DNA of 64,000 bases, taken from assembly GCF_900114735.1 (NCBI RefSeq), contig NZ_FOUA01000009.1, positions 1 to 64,000 on the forward strand, written 5' to 3'. The translations under genes were made by a program, and so were the position numbers. The stretch comes from Halopseudomonas bauzanensis. Lineage in GTDB: Bacteria; Pseudomonadota; Gammaproteobacteria; Pseudomonadales; Pseudomonadaceae. Shown piece by piece: positions 24,602-33,067 of this stretch (its first letter is position 1; every line of letters starts with the position of its first letter). The notes under the pieces were generated by a model that was given only the letters and a program-made list of their open reading frames with translations, had not been told where the DNA came from and did no database searches.

Positions 24602-25028
24602 GAATTATCTCCTATAACGATGATGCGTCTGCTTCTTCCTCCTGCGATAAAATATTGTCTTTGTAATTCAATAAGTTGAAAGAAGAAGAGAGACGATATT
24701 TGTGCAGAGAAGTGCGGTTTATTATTTCGTCGTGTAAGGACTATACAGGAGAGAAGGTTAAAATGTGATCAGTTTCTCTGTGTTTTCGTATCGTCCAGAA
24801 TCGCTGGATACAATCTGTCGAGCAGGGCGGTGCTGTTTTCTGACCGACTCGAAGGGGGTTCGATATATCGCGCCTTGGCTGTTACGCCGCCGTTTGAAAT
24901 AGGGAGCTGGCGGGATTACGGTCGCTTTGCCAGTAACATTCCCGGCTGAAATAACCTTGGCTACCCGACTTGGGATGACTGACTATGGTGTGCCGGGACT
25001 TTCAGTAATCAGAATCTGCGGAGTATGC
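24602..25028. other. 427-nt intergenic region between tmm and the phosphatase gene
   Basis: AT-rich divergent region. It must hold the tmm promoter (reverse strand) and that of the phosphatase gene (forward). No ORF with a ribosome-binding site, repeat or RNA gene was recognised. The forward reading frame is open from 24927, but its upstream part has no RBS. Confidence 0.6.
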
Positions 25029-25706
25029 ATGTCGGAAATCTATTTTGTGCGCCACGGCCAGGCTTCGTTCGGCTCCAGCAACTACGATCAGTTGTCGGAG
25101 CTGGGGCATGAGCAGGCGCGTCTGCTGGGGGAGTATTTCCGCGAGCGAGACCTGCGCTTCGATCACATCGTTACCGGTGACATGGTGCGCCATCGCGAGA
25201 CCGCCGAGGGCATCTGCACCGGCATGGGCCTGGGTGCGCAGCAGTTCGAGGTGTATCCGGAACTCAACGAATTCGACTTCCATTCGGTGTTGCGCGCCTA
25301 TACCACGCAGTTTCCGGAACATGCGCTGCCGGAAAAACCGGTAGCAGCGGATTTCTTCCGTCGGCTGAAAAAGGGCATCCTGCTGTGGTCCACCGGTGAG
25401 CTGGAAGGGGAGCTGCCGGAAACCTGGGCCAGCTTCGAGCAGCGCCTGGGCGCATTCCGGGAAAGTGTCATGCAGCGCCATGCCGGCCAGCGTGTGCTGG
25501 CGGTCAGCTCCGGTGGTGCTATTGCCATGCTGGTGCGCCAGTTGTTGCAGGCGCCGGAGTCGACCATGGTTGAACTCAATCTGCAGACCCGCAACACCGC
25601 GCTGACGCACTGCCGCTTCAACAGCCGGAGCATGCGCCTGAGCAGCTTCAACAATGTGCCGCATCTGGATCGCCTCGATCGGGAGTCGATGATCACCTAC
25701 ACCTGA
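25029..25706 (+). CDS. Histidine phosphatase family protein
   Basis: 225 residues from the ATG at 25029, chosen because the family starts at MSEIYFVRHGQASFG and CGGAG lies 7 nt upstream. RHG motif (VRHGQAS) with the phospho-accepting histidine at residue 9; second catalytic histidine is not obvious, but VSSGGAIAMLVRQLL occupies the place where phosphoglycerate-mutase-like enzymes carry SHG. The usual His is replaced by Ser, which may alter activity. Substrate unknown. Confidence 0.82.
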   Translation: MSEIYFVRHGQASFGSSNYDQLSELGHEQARLLGEYFRERDLRFDHIVTGDMVRHRETAEGICTGMGLGAQQFEVYPELNEFDFHSVLRAYTTQFPEHALPEKPVAADFFRRLKKGILLWSTGELEGELPETWASFEQRLGAFRESVMQRHAGQRVLAVSSGGAIAMLVRQLLQAPESTMVELNLQTRNTALTHCRFNSRSMRLSSFNNVPHLDRLDRESMITYT

Positions 25707-25832
25707 CCGGGTGTTATCTGCCGGGAGTGGGCAGGCGGTAAATGTGGCTGCTTCCGGCATGCTGCGCTGATGACGTGAGCGGCCGAACATTGCACAATGC
25801 AGCCTGACAACATCATCGACAGGTTGACGTGA

Positions 25833-26714
25833 ATGCGAATGCGGGTATTGCTGCTCGGCGCGGAAAATCCGCTGGGGCAGGCGTTGTTGGCTCAGGCAGC
25901 GGTGGAATTCATCCGTCTGGAAGCGGTTGAACGCCCGGAGCAGGGTTGGCTGCCGGAGATGGCCGATCAACTGCTGGCCGGGGCCAAGCCGGATCTGGTA
26001 TTGAATCTGGCCTTCTATCGTGAGCAGTTCCAGCTGGGCCTGGAAGACACGGCGGCGTTGCAGGCCCAGAAAAATTTCAACGAGCGGCTGATCCACGGCT
26101 GCGCGGCCAATGCCGTCACCCTGATGATGTTGTCCAGCGCCCGGGTGTTCGATGGCAGCAAGACCTCTTCCTATGCCGAAAAAGATGAGGAGAACCCCAA
26201 TGGCACGCTGGGGCGGTTGCAGGCCCAGCTGGAGCAGAGCCTGCGTACCCAGTGTGCCAGGCATGTCATTCTGCGCTTCGGCTGGCTGCTGGATGGTTCG
26301 GCAGCCGGGCCCTTCGCACGACTGGTAGATGGCTTGAGAGCGTCATCACCGCTGGCGCTGCCCGAAGAATGGCGTGGCAACCCGACGCCAGTGGCCGATG
26401 CGGCGCGGGTTCTGCTGTCAGTGCTCAAGCAACTGGATTGCGCCGCCCCGGTATTTGGTACCTACCATTACGGCAGCAGCGAGGCGACCACCTGGATCAG
26501 CTTTGCCCAGTGTGTGGTGCAGGAACTGATTGGGCGGGGCGCGTTATCGGGCGATGTCACCATCCAGCCGGTGGCCTTCGGCAAACAGCCCGAGTTGCGT
26601 GGTCAACCGCAGAATGCCGCGTTGCTTGGGCGCAAGCTGTTAATGGTCTTCGGCATCAAGCCGCGCACCTGGCGCAGCCAGCTGCCGGCGCTGCTGGATG
26701 AGTTATCGGACTGA
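25833..26714 (+). CDS. RmlD-like NAD(P)-binding sugar-nucleotide reductase
   Basis: 293 residues, extended short-chain dehydrogenase fold of the RmlD type. N-terminal Rossmann start RVLLLGAENPLGQALL; mid-region MMLSSARVFDGSKTSSYAEK has the Ser and Tyr of the active site, but the YxxxK pair is replaced (the usual Lys follows at a different spacing), so catalysis is uncertain. The C-terminal part GNPTPVADAARVLLSVLKQL is typical of RmlD-family substrate domains. No rhamnose genes lie near. Probably ends at the bidirectional terminator before ompW. Confidence 0.72.
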   Translation: MRMRVLLLGAENPLGQALLAQAAVEFIRLEAVERPEQGWLPEMADQLLAGAKPDLVLNLAFYREQFQLGLEDTAALQAQKNFNERLIHGCAANAVTLMMLSSARVFDGSKTSSYAEKDEENPNGTLGRLQAQLEQSLRTQCARHVILRFGWLLDGSAAGPFARLVDGLRASSPLALPEEWRGNPTPVADAARVLLSVLKQLDCAAPVFGTYHYGSSEATTWISFAQCVVQELIGRGALSGDVTIQPVAFGKQPELRGQPQNAALLGRKLLMVFGIKPRTWRSQLPALLDELSD

Positions 26715-26728
26715 GCGCAGTCCATATG

Positions 26729-26755
26729 AAAACGGCCGCGATTGCGGCCGTTTTC
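26729..26755 (+). terminator. Bidirectional terminator
   Basis: GAAAACGGCCGC-GATT-GCGGCCGTTTTC: perfect 12-bp stem between two convergent genes, flanked by A and T runs. Confidence 0.9.
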
Positions 26756-26771
26756 TCTTTGGGCTCAGGCG

Positions 26772-27482
26772 TTAGAACTTGTAGCCCAGGCCGACCATGT
26801 AAACCCAGGGGTCAACGTCGACATCGACCTTGGTCTTCTGCACGCCCAATGCGCCAGGGCCTTTGACAGTCGCATCGGTATCGATATCGATATAGCGTAC
26901 CTGGGCGTTGACCATCCATTTGTCATTGAGCATATAGTCAGCACCAGCCTGCAGTGCCAGACCGAACGAGTCGTCCAGCTCCAGGCTGCTGAAACCCTGG
27001 GCCTTGCGCGCGCTACTCAGCTCTTCCTGGAAGAAGGTGGTGTAGTTGATGCCGGCGCCCACGTAGGGTTGGAAGGCCGACTGATTGTTCAATGGGTAGT
27101 ACACGACACTCAGAGTCGGTGGCAGGTGTTTGATATCAGCCAGTTTGCCATCCAGGCCGGGAATCCCGGTCGCTGCACTCACGCCCTTGACGCCAACCTC
27201 ATGGCTGAAGGGGGTTGCGGCCAGCAATTCGATACCGACCTTGTCGGTCAGCATATAAGCAAAGTTCAGACCCAGCTGGGTATCGCTGTCAAGCGTGGCA
27301 CTGGTTCCGCCAGCAGCTCCACCATCGAAATTGAGCTTGCCGCTGTCCTCGCGCGGATCAACCGTAATCGCACCCGCACGAACGATGATGTCGCCAGCCT
27401 GGTGGGCCTGAGCGATGGAAGCAGCCAGCAGTGCGGGAGCGAGGAGCAGGCCGAGGGTGATCCTGGATACGGTGCGCGACAT
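26772..27482 (-). CDS. ompW: Outer membrane protein OmpW
   Basis: 236 residues: signal peptide 1-26 (ending SIAQA-HQ), then an eight-stranded beta-barrel of the OmpW family with the N-terminal AGDIIVRAGAITVDP and terminal VYMVGLGYKF ending in phenylalanine. Small hydrophobic-substrate channel. Divergent from the TonB2-type operon; the two share a 192-nt regulatory region. Confidence 0.92.
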   Translation of the reverse strand: MSRTVSRITLGLLLAPALLAASIAQAHQAGDIIVRAGAITVDPREDSGKLNFDGGAAGGTSATLDSDTQLGLNFAYMLTDKVGIELLAATPFSHEVGVKGVSAATGIPGLDGKLADIKHLPPTLSVVYYPLNNQSAFQPYVGAGINYTTFFQEELSSARKAQGFSSLELDDSFGLALQAGADYMLNDKWMVNAQVRYIDIDTDATVKGPGALGVQKTKVDVDVDPWVYMVGLGYKF

Positions 27483-27608
27483 TCAAATGTCTCCTTGGTG
27501 TCTTGATGGATTCACTCTAGGCGCGTCGACCGAATCGTTTATTGATCTGGAGCAATTGTTTGGGTCGCGCTATTGCGACAGGATGCCGCGGTTGAATTCT
27601 GCGAGCGG

Positions 27609-27627
27609 GAAGATGATAATGCTTCTC
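27609..27627 (+). promoter_or_regulatory. Fur-box-like site before the TonB2-type operon
   Basis: GAAGATGATAATGCTTCTC matches the 19-bp Fur consensus GATAATGATAATCATTATC at 14 positions by eye. It lies 48 nt before the DUF3450 start codon, where a Fur-iron repressor could block the promoter. Confidence 0.45.
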
Positions 27628-27674
27628 TTTTGTGGCGAGGCTATCAAGCGTCGTCATGCCCCGGGAGGAATTGG

Positions 27675-28442
27675 ATGAGAGCGGTTTGGATATTCTTGCT
27701 GGCAGGGCTGCTGCCGGCCATGGCGCTGGCACAAGGCGCGGCTGAGAGCGCGCTGGCAGAAGGGGAAGCCCTGATGACCGAGGCGCAGCGTTCCCAGCAG
27801 CGTATCGACCAACTCGACGACGCCACGCGTGAAGCTCTGAGCCGCTATCGGCAGGCGATTCAACAGAAGGATCAGCTGGCTGAATACAATGAGCAGCTGA
27901 GCAAGATGGTTGAGTCCCAGCGCAGCGAGCTGGCGGACCTGCAGGCCCAACTGGCGACTATCGAGGAAACCCAGGCCGAAGTCGTCCCCATGCTGCAGCG
28001 CATGGTCCGGTCGTTGGAACAGTTCATCGAGCTGGATCTGCCGTTCCTGGAAGATGAGCGAGCTGACCGGCTGGCGCAGCTCCAGGCCTTGCTGATCCGG
28101 CCTGAAGTCACGGTCGCAGAAAAGTATCGTCGGGTGCTCGAAGCCTACCAGATCGAAAGTGACTACGGCCGCACCCTGGAAGCCTGGCGCGGCACCCTGG
28201 ACGTCGACGGTGGTCAGCGCGTGGTCGAGTTCCTGCGGCTGGGCCGGCTGGCGCTGTTCTACCAGAGCCTCGATGGCCATCTGCAGGGGCATTGGGACGC
28301 CGAAGCCCGGCAATGGCAACCGCTGCCTGCCGGCTATCACCGCACCTTGGCGCAGGGTCTGAGAATTGCCCGCCAGCAGCAGACCCCGGTCATGCTGCGC
28401 TTGCCTTTGCCGCCGGTCAGTGAACAGGGAGCTGCACAATGA
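27675..28442 (+). CDS. DUF3450 periplasmic protein of a TonB2-type system
   Basis: 255 residues from the ATG at 27675 (GGGAGGAA upstream). Signal peptide 1-18 (ending MALAQG), then a long coiled coil (about 25-115: ALAEGEALMTEAQRSQQRID onward) and a C-terminal globular part (VVEFLRLGRLALFYQSLDG). Family members stand first in the Vibrio-type cluster with TtpC, ExbB2, ExbD2, TonB2 and a TPR protein, the order seen here. Exact role unknown, probably assisting the energy-transducing complex in the periplasm. Stop overlaps the next start by 4 bases. Confidence 0.85.
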   Translation: MRAVWIFLLAGLLPAMALAQGAAESALAEGEALMTEAQRSQQRIDQLDDATREALSRYRQAIQQKDQLAEYNEQLSKMVESQRSELADLQAQLATIEETQAEVVPMLQRMVRSLEQFIELDLPFLEDERADRLAQLQALLIRPEVTVAEKYRRVLEAYQIESDYGRTLEAWRGTLDVDGGQRVVEFLRLGRLALFYQSLDGHLQGHWDAEARQWQPLPAGYHRTLAQGLRIARQQQTPVMLRLPLPPVSEQGAAQ

Positions 28443-29785
28443 AACGTCTACTGATCGCTTTGGCAGTGGCTCTGAGCAGTCCGCTGGCCCTCGCGCAACC
28501 GGCCTCCCTCGACCAGTTGTTGCAGGACATCCGCGAGATCCGCAGCAGTGAACAGGCTGCCATGCGCGAACGTGAAGCGCAGTTCCTGCGCGAGCGGGAC
28601 AATCAGCAGACCCTGCTGACACAGGCCGAGCGCGAACTGGCACCGATCAAGGCCGAGGCCGATCGGCTCAAGACCGAATTCGACCAGCTCGAAGCGGAGC
28701 TGGCCGCGACCGAGACGCAGATGCGCGAGCGCAGCGGCAATCTCGGGGAGCTGTTTGGTGTAGTACGCCAGATGGCCGGTGATACCCGCAGCCAATGGCA
28801 GGACTCGCTGTTGAACATGCAGTTCCCGGAGCGGCTGGCACAGCTCGACCAGCTTGCTGGCGCCGCGCAGATCCCCACGGTAGAAACCCTGGAGCAGTTC
28901 TGGTTCATGCTGCAGGAAGACATGACCGCCAGTGGCAAGATCAGCCGCTTCCCCGCGCCGGTCATCGGGCGCGATGGCCAGCAGCAGGACGTGCCCGTGG
29001 TACTGGTCGGCCCCTTCGTGGCGCTGGCTGAGGGCGAATACCTCTCTTATCAAGCCGAGGCCGGCACCCTGCAGGTGGCTGACAAGCAGCCGGATGGCCG
29101 CGGTCTGATCAACGATTTTCTCGCACCGCGCACCGAGCTGGCCGACCTCATGGTCGATCCTACCCGGGGCACCGTCATCGGCCAGATGCAGCTGACGCCG
29201 TCGTTCATGGATCGGGTGCGCCAGGGTGGCCTGGTGGGATATGTGATCATTGCTCTGGGTGTGCTCGGGGTGGTGCTGGCGCTGATCAAGCTGGTGTGGC
29301 TGCTGGGTATCTCCAACAAGGTCGAGCGCCAGGCCAACAGCCTGGATCAACTGCGCGACGATAACCCGCTGGGGCGTATTCTCGGTGTGATCGGCAGCAA
29401 GCCGCGGCTGGAGGAGCTGGATACCCTGGAGCTGAAGCTGGACGAAGCGATCCTGCGCGAGACGCCGGCGCTGGATCGTGGCAACGGATTGATCAAGCTG
29501 CTCGCCGCCGTGGCGCCGCTGCTGGGTCTGCTTGGTACCGTTACCGGCATGATCGCTACCTTCCAGGCGATTACCCTGTTCGGCACCGGCGATCCCAAGC
29601 TGATGGCCGGTGGTATTTCCCAGGCGCTGGTGACCACGGTACAGGGGTTGGTGGTGGCCATTCCGCTGCTGTTTTTGCATGGCATGCTGGCCTCGCGCAG
29701 CAAGGCGGTCATCCAGGTGCTGGAGCAGCAGAGCGCAGGCCTGATTGCCCTGCACCTGGACTCCGGAGAGCGGCGCGGTGAGTGA
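28439..29785 (+). CDS. TtpC-like MotA/TolQ/ExbB proton-channel protein
   Basis: 448 residues. Signal peptide (ending ALAQP), a periplasmic coiled-coil region (about 25-110) and globular domain up to 260, then three membrane segments (GYVIIALGVLGVVLALIKL at about 265; LLAAVAPLLGLLGTVTGMIA; LVTTVQGLVVAIPLLFLHGM) with the MotA/TolQ/ExbB signature. This large form corresponds to TtpC, needed by TonB2 systems of Vibrio for iron-siderophore uptake. Confidence 0.88.
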   Translation: MKRLLIALAVALSSPLALAQPASLDQLLQDIREIRSSEQAAMREREAQFLRERDNQQTLLTQAERELAPIKAEADRLKTEFDQLEAELAATETQMRERSGNLGELFGVVRQMAGDTRSQWQDSLLNMQFPERLAQLDQLAGAAQIPTVETLEQFWFMLQEDMTASGKISRFPAPVIGRDGQQQDVPVVLVGPFVALAEGEYLSYQAEAGTLQVADKQPDGRGLINDFLAPRTELADLMVDPTRGTVIGQMQLTPSFMDRVRQGGLVGYVIIALGVLGVVLALIKLVWLLGISNKVERQANSLDQLRDDNPLGRILGVIGSKPRLEELDTLELKLDEAILRETPALDRGNGLIKLLAAVAPLLGLLGTVTGMIATFQAITLFGTGDPKLMAGGISQALVTTVQGLVVAIPLLFLHGMLASRSKAVIQVLEQQSAGLIALHLDSGERRGE

Positions 29786-30293
29786 AGCCCTCTGGTTGCT
29801 CAGGGACTTTCTCGACAGCGGCGGCTGGGTGCTGTGGACCATCCTGTGCTTCACCATCGTGCTGTGGACATTGATGGTCGAGCGGCTGTGGTACCTGTGG
29901 CGCATCTTTCCCAAGCGCTCGGCCAGCCTGCAGAACCGTTGGTTGCGGCGCGCCGATCATAGCAGCGCTGCAGCCCGGCATATCCGCGAAGCCTGGCTTT
30001 CCGTGGCCCGGCAGCGGCTCAATCGGTTCATGCCGATGATCCGGGTGCTGATCGCCATGTGTCCGTTGCTCGGCCTGCTGGGCACGGTCAGCGGCATGAT
30101 CCAGGTCTTCGATGTGCTTTCGATCAGCGGGACCGGCAATCCCAGAGCGATGGCCGCGGGCGTGTCCCGGGCCACGGTGCCAACCATGGCCGGCATGGTG
30201 ATTGCCATCAGCGGTTTATTTTGCCTGGCGCGACTCGATGCAGCGTCGCGGCTGGCCATGCAGCGGCTCACCGACCGCCTGCGTCACGAATAG
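29778..30293 (+). CDS. exbB: ExbB-type proton channel subunit
   Basis: 171 residues from the GTG at 29778, overlapping the previous gene by 8 bases with GGAG about 10 nt upstream. Three membrane helices; conserved CPLLGLLGTVSGMIQVFDV and GVSRATVPTMAGMVIAISGL blocks. With ExbD it forms the proton-driven motor that energises TonB. Confidence 0.9.
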   Translation: MSEALWLLRDFLDSGGWVLWTILCFTIVLWTLMVERLWYLWRIFPKRSASLQNRWLRRADHSSAAARHIREAWLSVARQRLNRFMPMIRVLIAMCPLLGLLGTVSGMIQVFDVLSISGTGNPRAMAAGVSRATVPTMAGMVIAISGLFCLARLDAASRLAMQRLTDRLRHE

Positions 30294-30305
30294 GAATACT
30301 TGAAC

Positions 30306-30719
30306 ATGCGCATGCGCAGACATTCAGCAGGTAACGACGACGAAGCCGGCATTGACCTGACCCCCATGCTCGACGTGGTGTTCATCATGCTGATCTTCTT
30401 CATTGTGACCAGCACCTTCATCAAGACCACCGGCATCGAGGTCAATACCCCCACTGCGGATAGCTCCGAGCAGCAGCCCAAGGGCAATATCCTGATTGCA
30501 GTGGACCCCAACGGAGAAATCTGGATCGACCGCCAGCAAGTGGACATCCGCGCCGTGCGCGCCGCGGTGGAGCGCATGCGCGTCGATCAACCCGATAGCA
30601 CCGTGGTGGTACAGGCTGACCGGGATGCCCGCAGCGGCCTGGTGATCCAGGTCATGGACCAGGTACGCATGGCCGGAGTGCAGGATGTGGCACTGGCTGC
30701 CACGGCGGGAGCCAACTGA
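30306..30719 (+). CDS. exbD: ExbD-type proton channel subunit
   Basis: 137 residues. Single N-terminal membrane helix containing the essential aspartate (IDLTPMLDVVFIMLIFFIV; Asp in LTPMLD), followed by a periplasmic domain. The ATG at 30306 has AGGAA 8 nt upstream; a TTG two codons earlier is less likely. Confidence 0.92.
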   Translation: MRMRRHSAGNDDEAGIDLTPMLDVVFIMLIFFIVTSTFIKTTGIEVNTPTADSSEQQPKGNILIAVDPNGEIWIDRQQVDIRAVRAAVERMRVDQPDSTVVVQADRDARSGLVIQVMDQVRMAGVQDVALAATAGAN

Positions 30720-31414
30720 TGCGGCTGCTGGTCAGCTTTGCCGGTGCCTTGCTGGTGACGCTGGCGCTGTTCGCCCTGATGATGCTGATGATCATGCCGC
30801 CACGGGACAACCGTGATGTAGGCGAGGAGCTGGCGCGGGTCAGCTTTGTGCGCAGCGTCGCCGATACACCCAGTGATAGTCGCCAGCGTCAGCAGCGGCA
30901 GCCGCCAGAGCAACCGCAGCCGCCGGACGTGCCGCCGCCCCAGCCGGCACCACCGCAGCCGCAGGTCGACACCAGCGTACAGCTGAATATCAGCGTGCCG
31001 AACCTGCCGACCCCGGGCCTCAATGTGGCGGTTACGCCGACGCTGACCGGGATCACCGCGGCGGAGGCGCCAGCACCTGCGCCAACCCCCGCACCCGCGG
31101 CCCCGGCGGCGCCGGCCGCCTCCAGCAGTCCCACTACGGCCGAGGAAGTCACGCCGCTGGTGGATATTCCGCCGAACTATCCGCAGCGCGCATTGGCGGC
31201 GGGCATCGAAGGCGAAGTCACGCTGGCATTCACCATTTCTCCCGACGGGCGGGTGGAGAATCTGCGGGTCACCTCGGCCAAACCCAAAGGGGTGTTCGAG
31301 CGTGAAGCCCGCCGTGCCGCCAACCGCTGGCGCTTTGCGCCGCGGCGGGAAAACGGCCAGGCGGTCGCGCGTGAAGCAACCAAAACCTTGTATTTCCGTC
31401 TGGAGGACAGATGA
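30719..31414 (+). CDS. tonB: TonB protein
   Basis: 231 residues. One membrane helix (about 4-27), a proline-rich periplasmic spacer (QPPEQPQPPDVPPPQPAPP and an Ala/Pro stretch near 120-140), and the C-terminal TonB fold at 150-231 (PPNYPQRALAAGIEGEVTLA). Transmits motor energy to outer-membrane receptors. Its ATG shares one base with the exbD stop. Confidence 0.92.
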   Translation: MRLLVSFAGALLVTLALFALMMLMIMPPRDNRDVGEELARVSFVRSVADTPSDSRQRQQRQPPEQPQPPDVPPPQPAPPQPQVDTSVQLNISVPNLPTPGLNVAVTPTLTGITAAEAPAPAPTPAPAAPAAPAASSSPTTAEEVTPLVDIPPNYPQRALAAGIEGEVTLAFTISPDGRVENLRVTSAKPKGVFEREARRAANRWRFAPRRENGQAVAREATKTLYFRLEDR

Positions 31415-32526
31415 CCATGGGCGTCGCAAACCTCTACCGTAGTGCTGCACTGGGTCTGACGCTGCTACTGGCGCCTGGATTGGTAATGGCGCAGCAGGCA
31501 ATCAATCCAGCGGTATTCCAGGTCCTGTCGGCGGCGCAGAAGGCGCAGCAGGATGGCGATCTGGGCAAGGCACGAACGGTCCTGAGCGGGGCGCTGGACA
31601 GCGCTGCGGCGGGCAGTTTGGAACTGGCGCTGATCCAGCAACGGCTGGGTTATCTGGCCATTGCGGCCAAGCAGAACCGCCAGGCCATCGATTGGCTGCG
31701 CAAGGCGCTGGCCCATGACCAGCTGGATGCGCCGGCGGCGCGCCAGGATCAATTGAATCTGGCGCAGTTACTGGCTGCCGAGGGCCAATATGGTGAGGCC
31801 GCCCGGTTGTTGGAGCGGGTACAGGCGGGCGGTGCCCTGTCGCTGGAGCAGAAGCAGTTATTGGTGCAGTGCTACAGCCAGGCCCGGGAATACGCCAAGG
31901 CCATTCCCCTGGCCGAGCAGGTGGTGCGGGCCAACCCCGCCGCCGATGATGTCTGGTATCAATTGCTGGTGGGCATGAACTATCAGCAGGAGCGGTATGA
32001 CAGCGCCGCGCAGTGGCAGAAGGTGCTGCTCAAGCGCGCGCCGCAGAATCGTGAGCACTGGCGTCAGCTGGCTGGTCTGCAGAGCCAGGCTGGCAAGCAG
32101 CCGGCGGCGGCGGCGACCCTGCGGTTGGCCCACGAAGCGGGCGTCGGGCTGACCCAGCCTGATCTGGACAATCTGGTGGCGTTGCAAGTCAATGCCGGCG
32201 CGCCCTGGCAGGCGGCGCGTCTGCTGGAAGAACTCATGGCGCAGAAGCTATTGCCGGTGAATGCCGCGCGACAGGAGCGCCTGGCACAGCTGTGGACCCT
32301 GGCCCGTGATCGTGAACGGGCACGGGACGCCTGGGTCGCCGTAGCCAACGGCAGTGGCCGTTCCGATCACTGGCTGCGATTGGCGGGTATCCAGTTGGAG
32401 GAGGGCCAGTGGTCAGATCTGCTGGCTACCCTGAAACGCGCGCAAAGCGGCGCCAGCAGTCAGCAGCGTCAGCTGATCCGGCAGTGGGAAGGCTATGCCC
32501 GCTCGGCGATCGAGAACAACAGCTGA
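31411..32526 (+). CDS. TPR-repeat protein of the TonB2-type operon
   Basis: 371 residues, signal peptide 1-27 (ending VMAQQ), then about eight tetratricopeptide-like helical hairpins (for example LLVQCYSQAREYAKAIPLAE and LVGMNYQQERYDSAAQWQKV). Last gene of the six-gene operon, overlapping tonB by 4 bases. Probably a periplasmic scaffold; precise role not known. Confidence 0.85.
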   Translation: MTMGVANLYRSAALGLTLLLAPGLVMAQQAINPAVFQVLSAAQKAQQDGDLGKARTVLSGALDSAAAGSLELALIQQRLGYLAIAAKQNRQAIDWLRKALAHDQLDAPAARQDQLNLAQLLAAEGQYGEAARLLERVQAGGALSLEQKQLLVQCYSQAREYAKAIPLAEQVVRANPAADDVWYQLLVGMNYQQERYDSAAQWQKVLLKRAPQNREHWRQLAGLQSQAGKQPAAAATLRLAHEAGVGLTQPDLDNLVALQVNAGAPWQAARLLEELMAQKLLPVNAARQERLAQLWTLARDRERARDAWVAVANGSGRSDHWLRLAGIQLEEGQWSDLLATLKRAQSGASSQQRQLIRQWEGYARSAIENNS

Positions 32527-32539
32527 TCAGCGACCGGAA

Positions 32540-33055
32540 TCAATAGACATAGGGTTCTACATTGGCCGCGTCGATACGGTAGCCGGCGTTGGCCAACTCG
32601 CTTTCCATGCGCTCGACGCGGATCGCCCCGCTGATCCAGAATGGCTGATACAGGTCCCGCAGCTTGATACCGCTGGTGCTGCGCACATGCACTATCTGGT
32701 TCGAGGGCGGCGGCGGTACATGGATGCAGGCGCCGAAATAGGGCACCAGCAGAAACTCCTCTACCTCCATCGCATCGGTGATGGCCAGCGGCACCACGTA
32801 GCCGGGTAATTTGATCTGCCGGCCATCCAGTGCCTGCACCACCGGCGCAGCGGGCTCCATCTGCACCGCCGGGTCGCCCAGCTCCGCATCCATCTCGCCC
32901 AGCAGTGACAGGTCATGCACCGGCAGTGGCGTTTCCTGTAGCTCGCGCAGCTCTGGCGGCAGTAGCTCATCCCAGGAAATTTCCTCGGCCGCGTTGGCTG
33001 CTGCCGTTGCCAGCAGTAACAGGCCGGTGAGCAATAATCGTGAACCCATGTGCAT
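32540..33055 (-). CDS. DUF3299 periplasmic protein of the zinc-responsive operon
   Basis: 171 residues with a signal peptide (ending ANAAEE). DUF3299 core: LDGRQIKLPGYVVPLAITDA and FLLVPYFGACIHVPPPPSNQ with one conserved Cys and His. In Pseudomonas aeruginosa a DUF3299 gene ends the Zur-controlled PA4063-PA4066 operon with the same four-gene order. Molecular role unknown. Confidence 0.85.
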   Translation of the reverse strand: MHMGSRLLLTGLLLLATAAANAAEEISWDELLPPELRELQETPLPVHDLSLLGEMDAELGDPAVQMEPAAPVVQALDGRQIKLPGYVVPLAITDAMEVEEFLLVPYFGACIHVPPPPSNQIVHVRSTSGIKLRDLYQPFWISGAIRVERMESELANAGYRIDAANVEPYVY

Positions 33056-33067
33056 GTCCCGTTCTGG

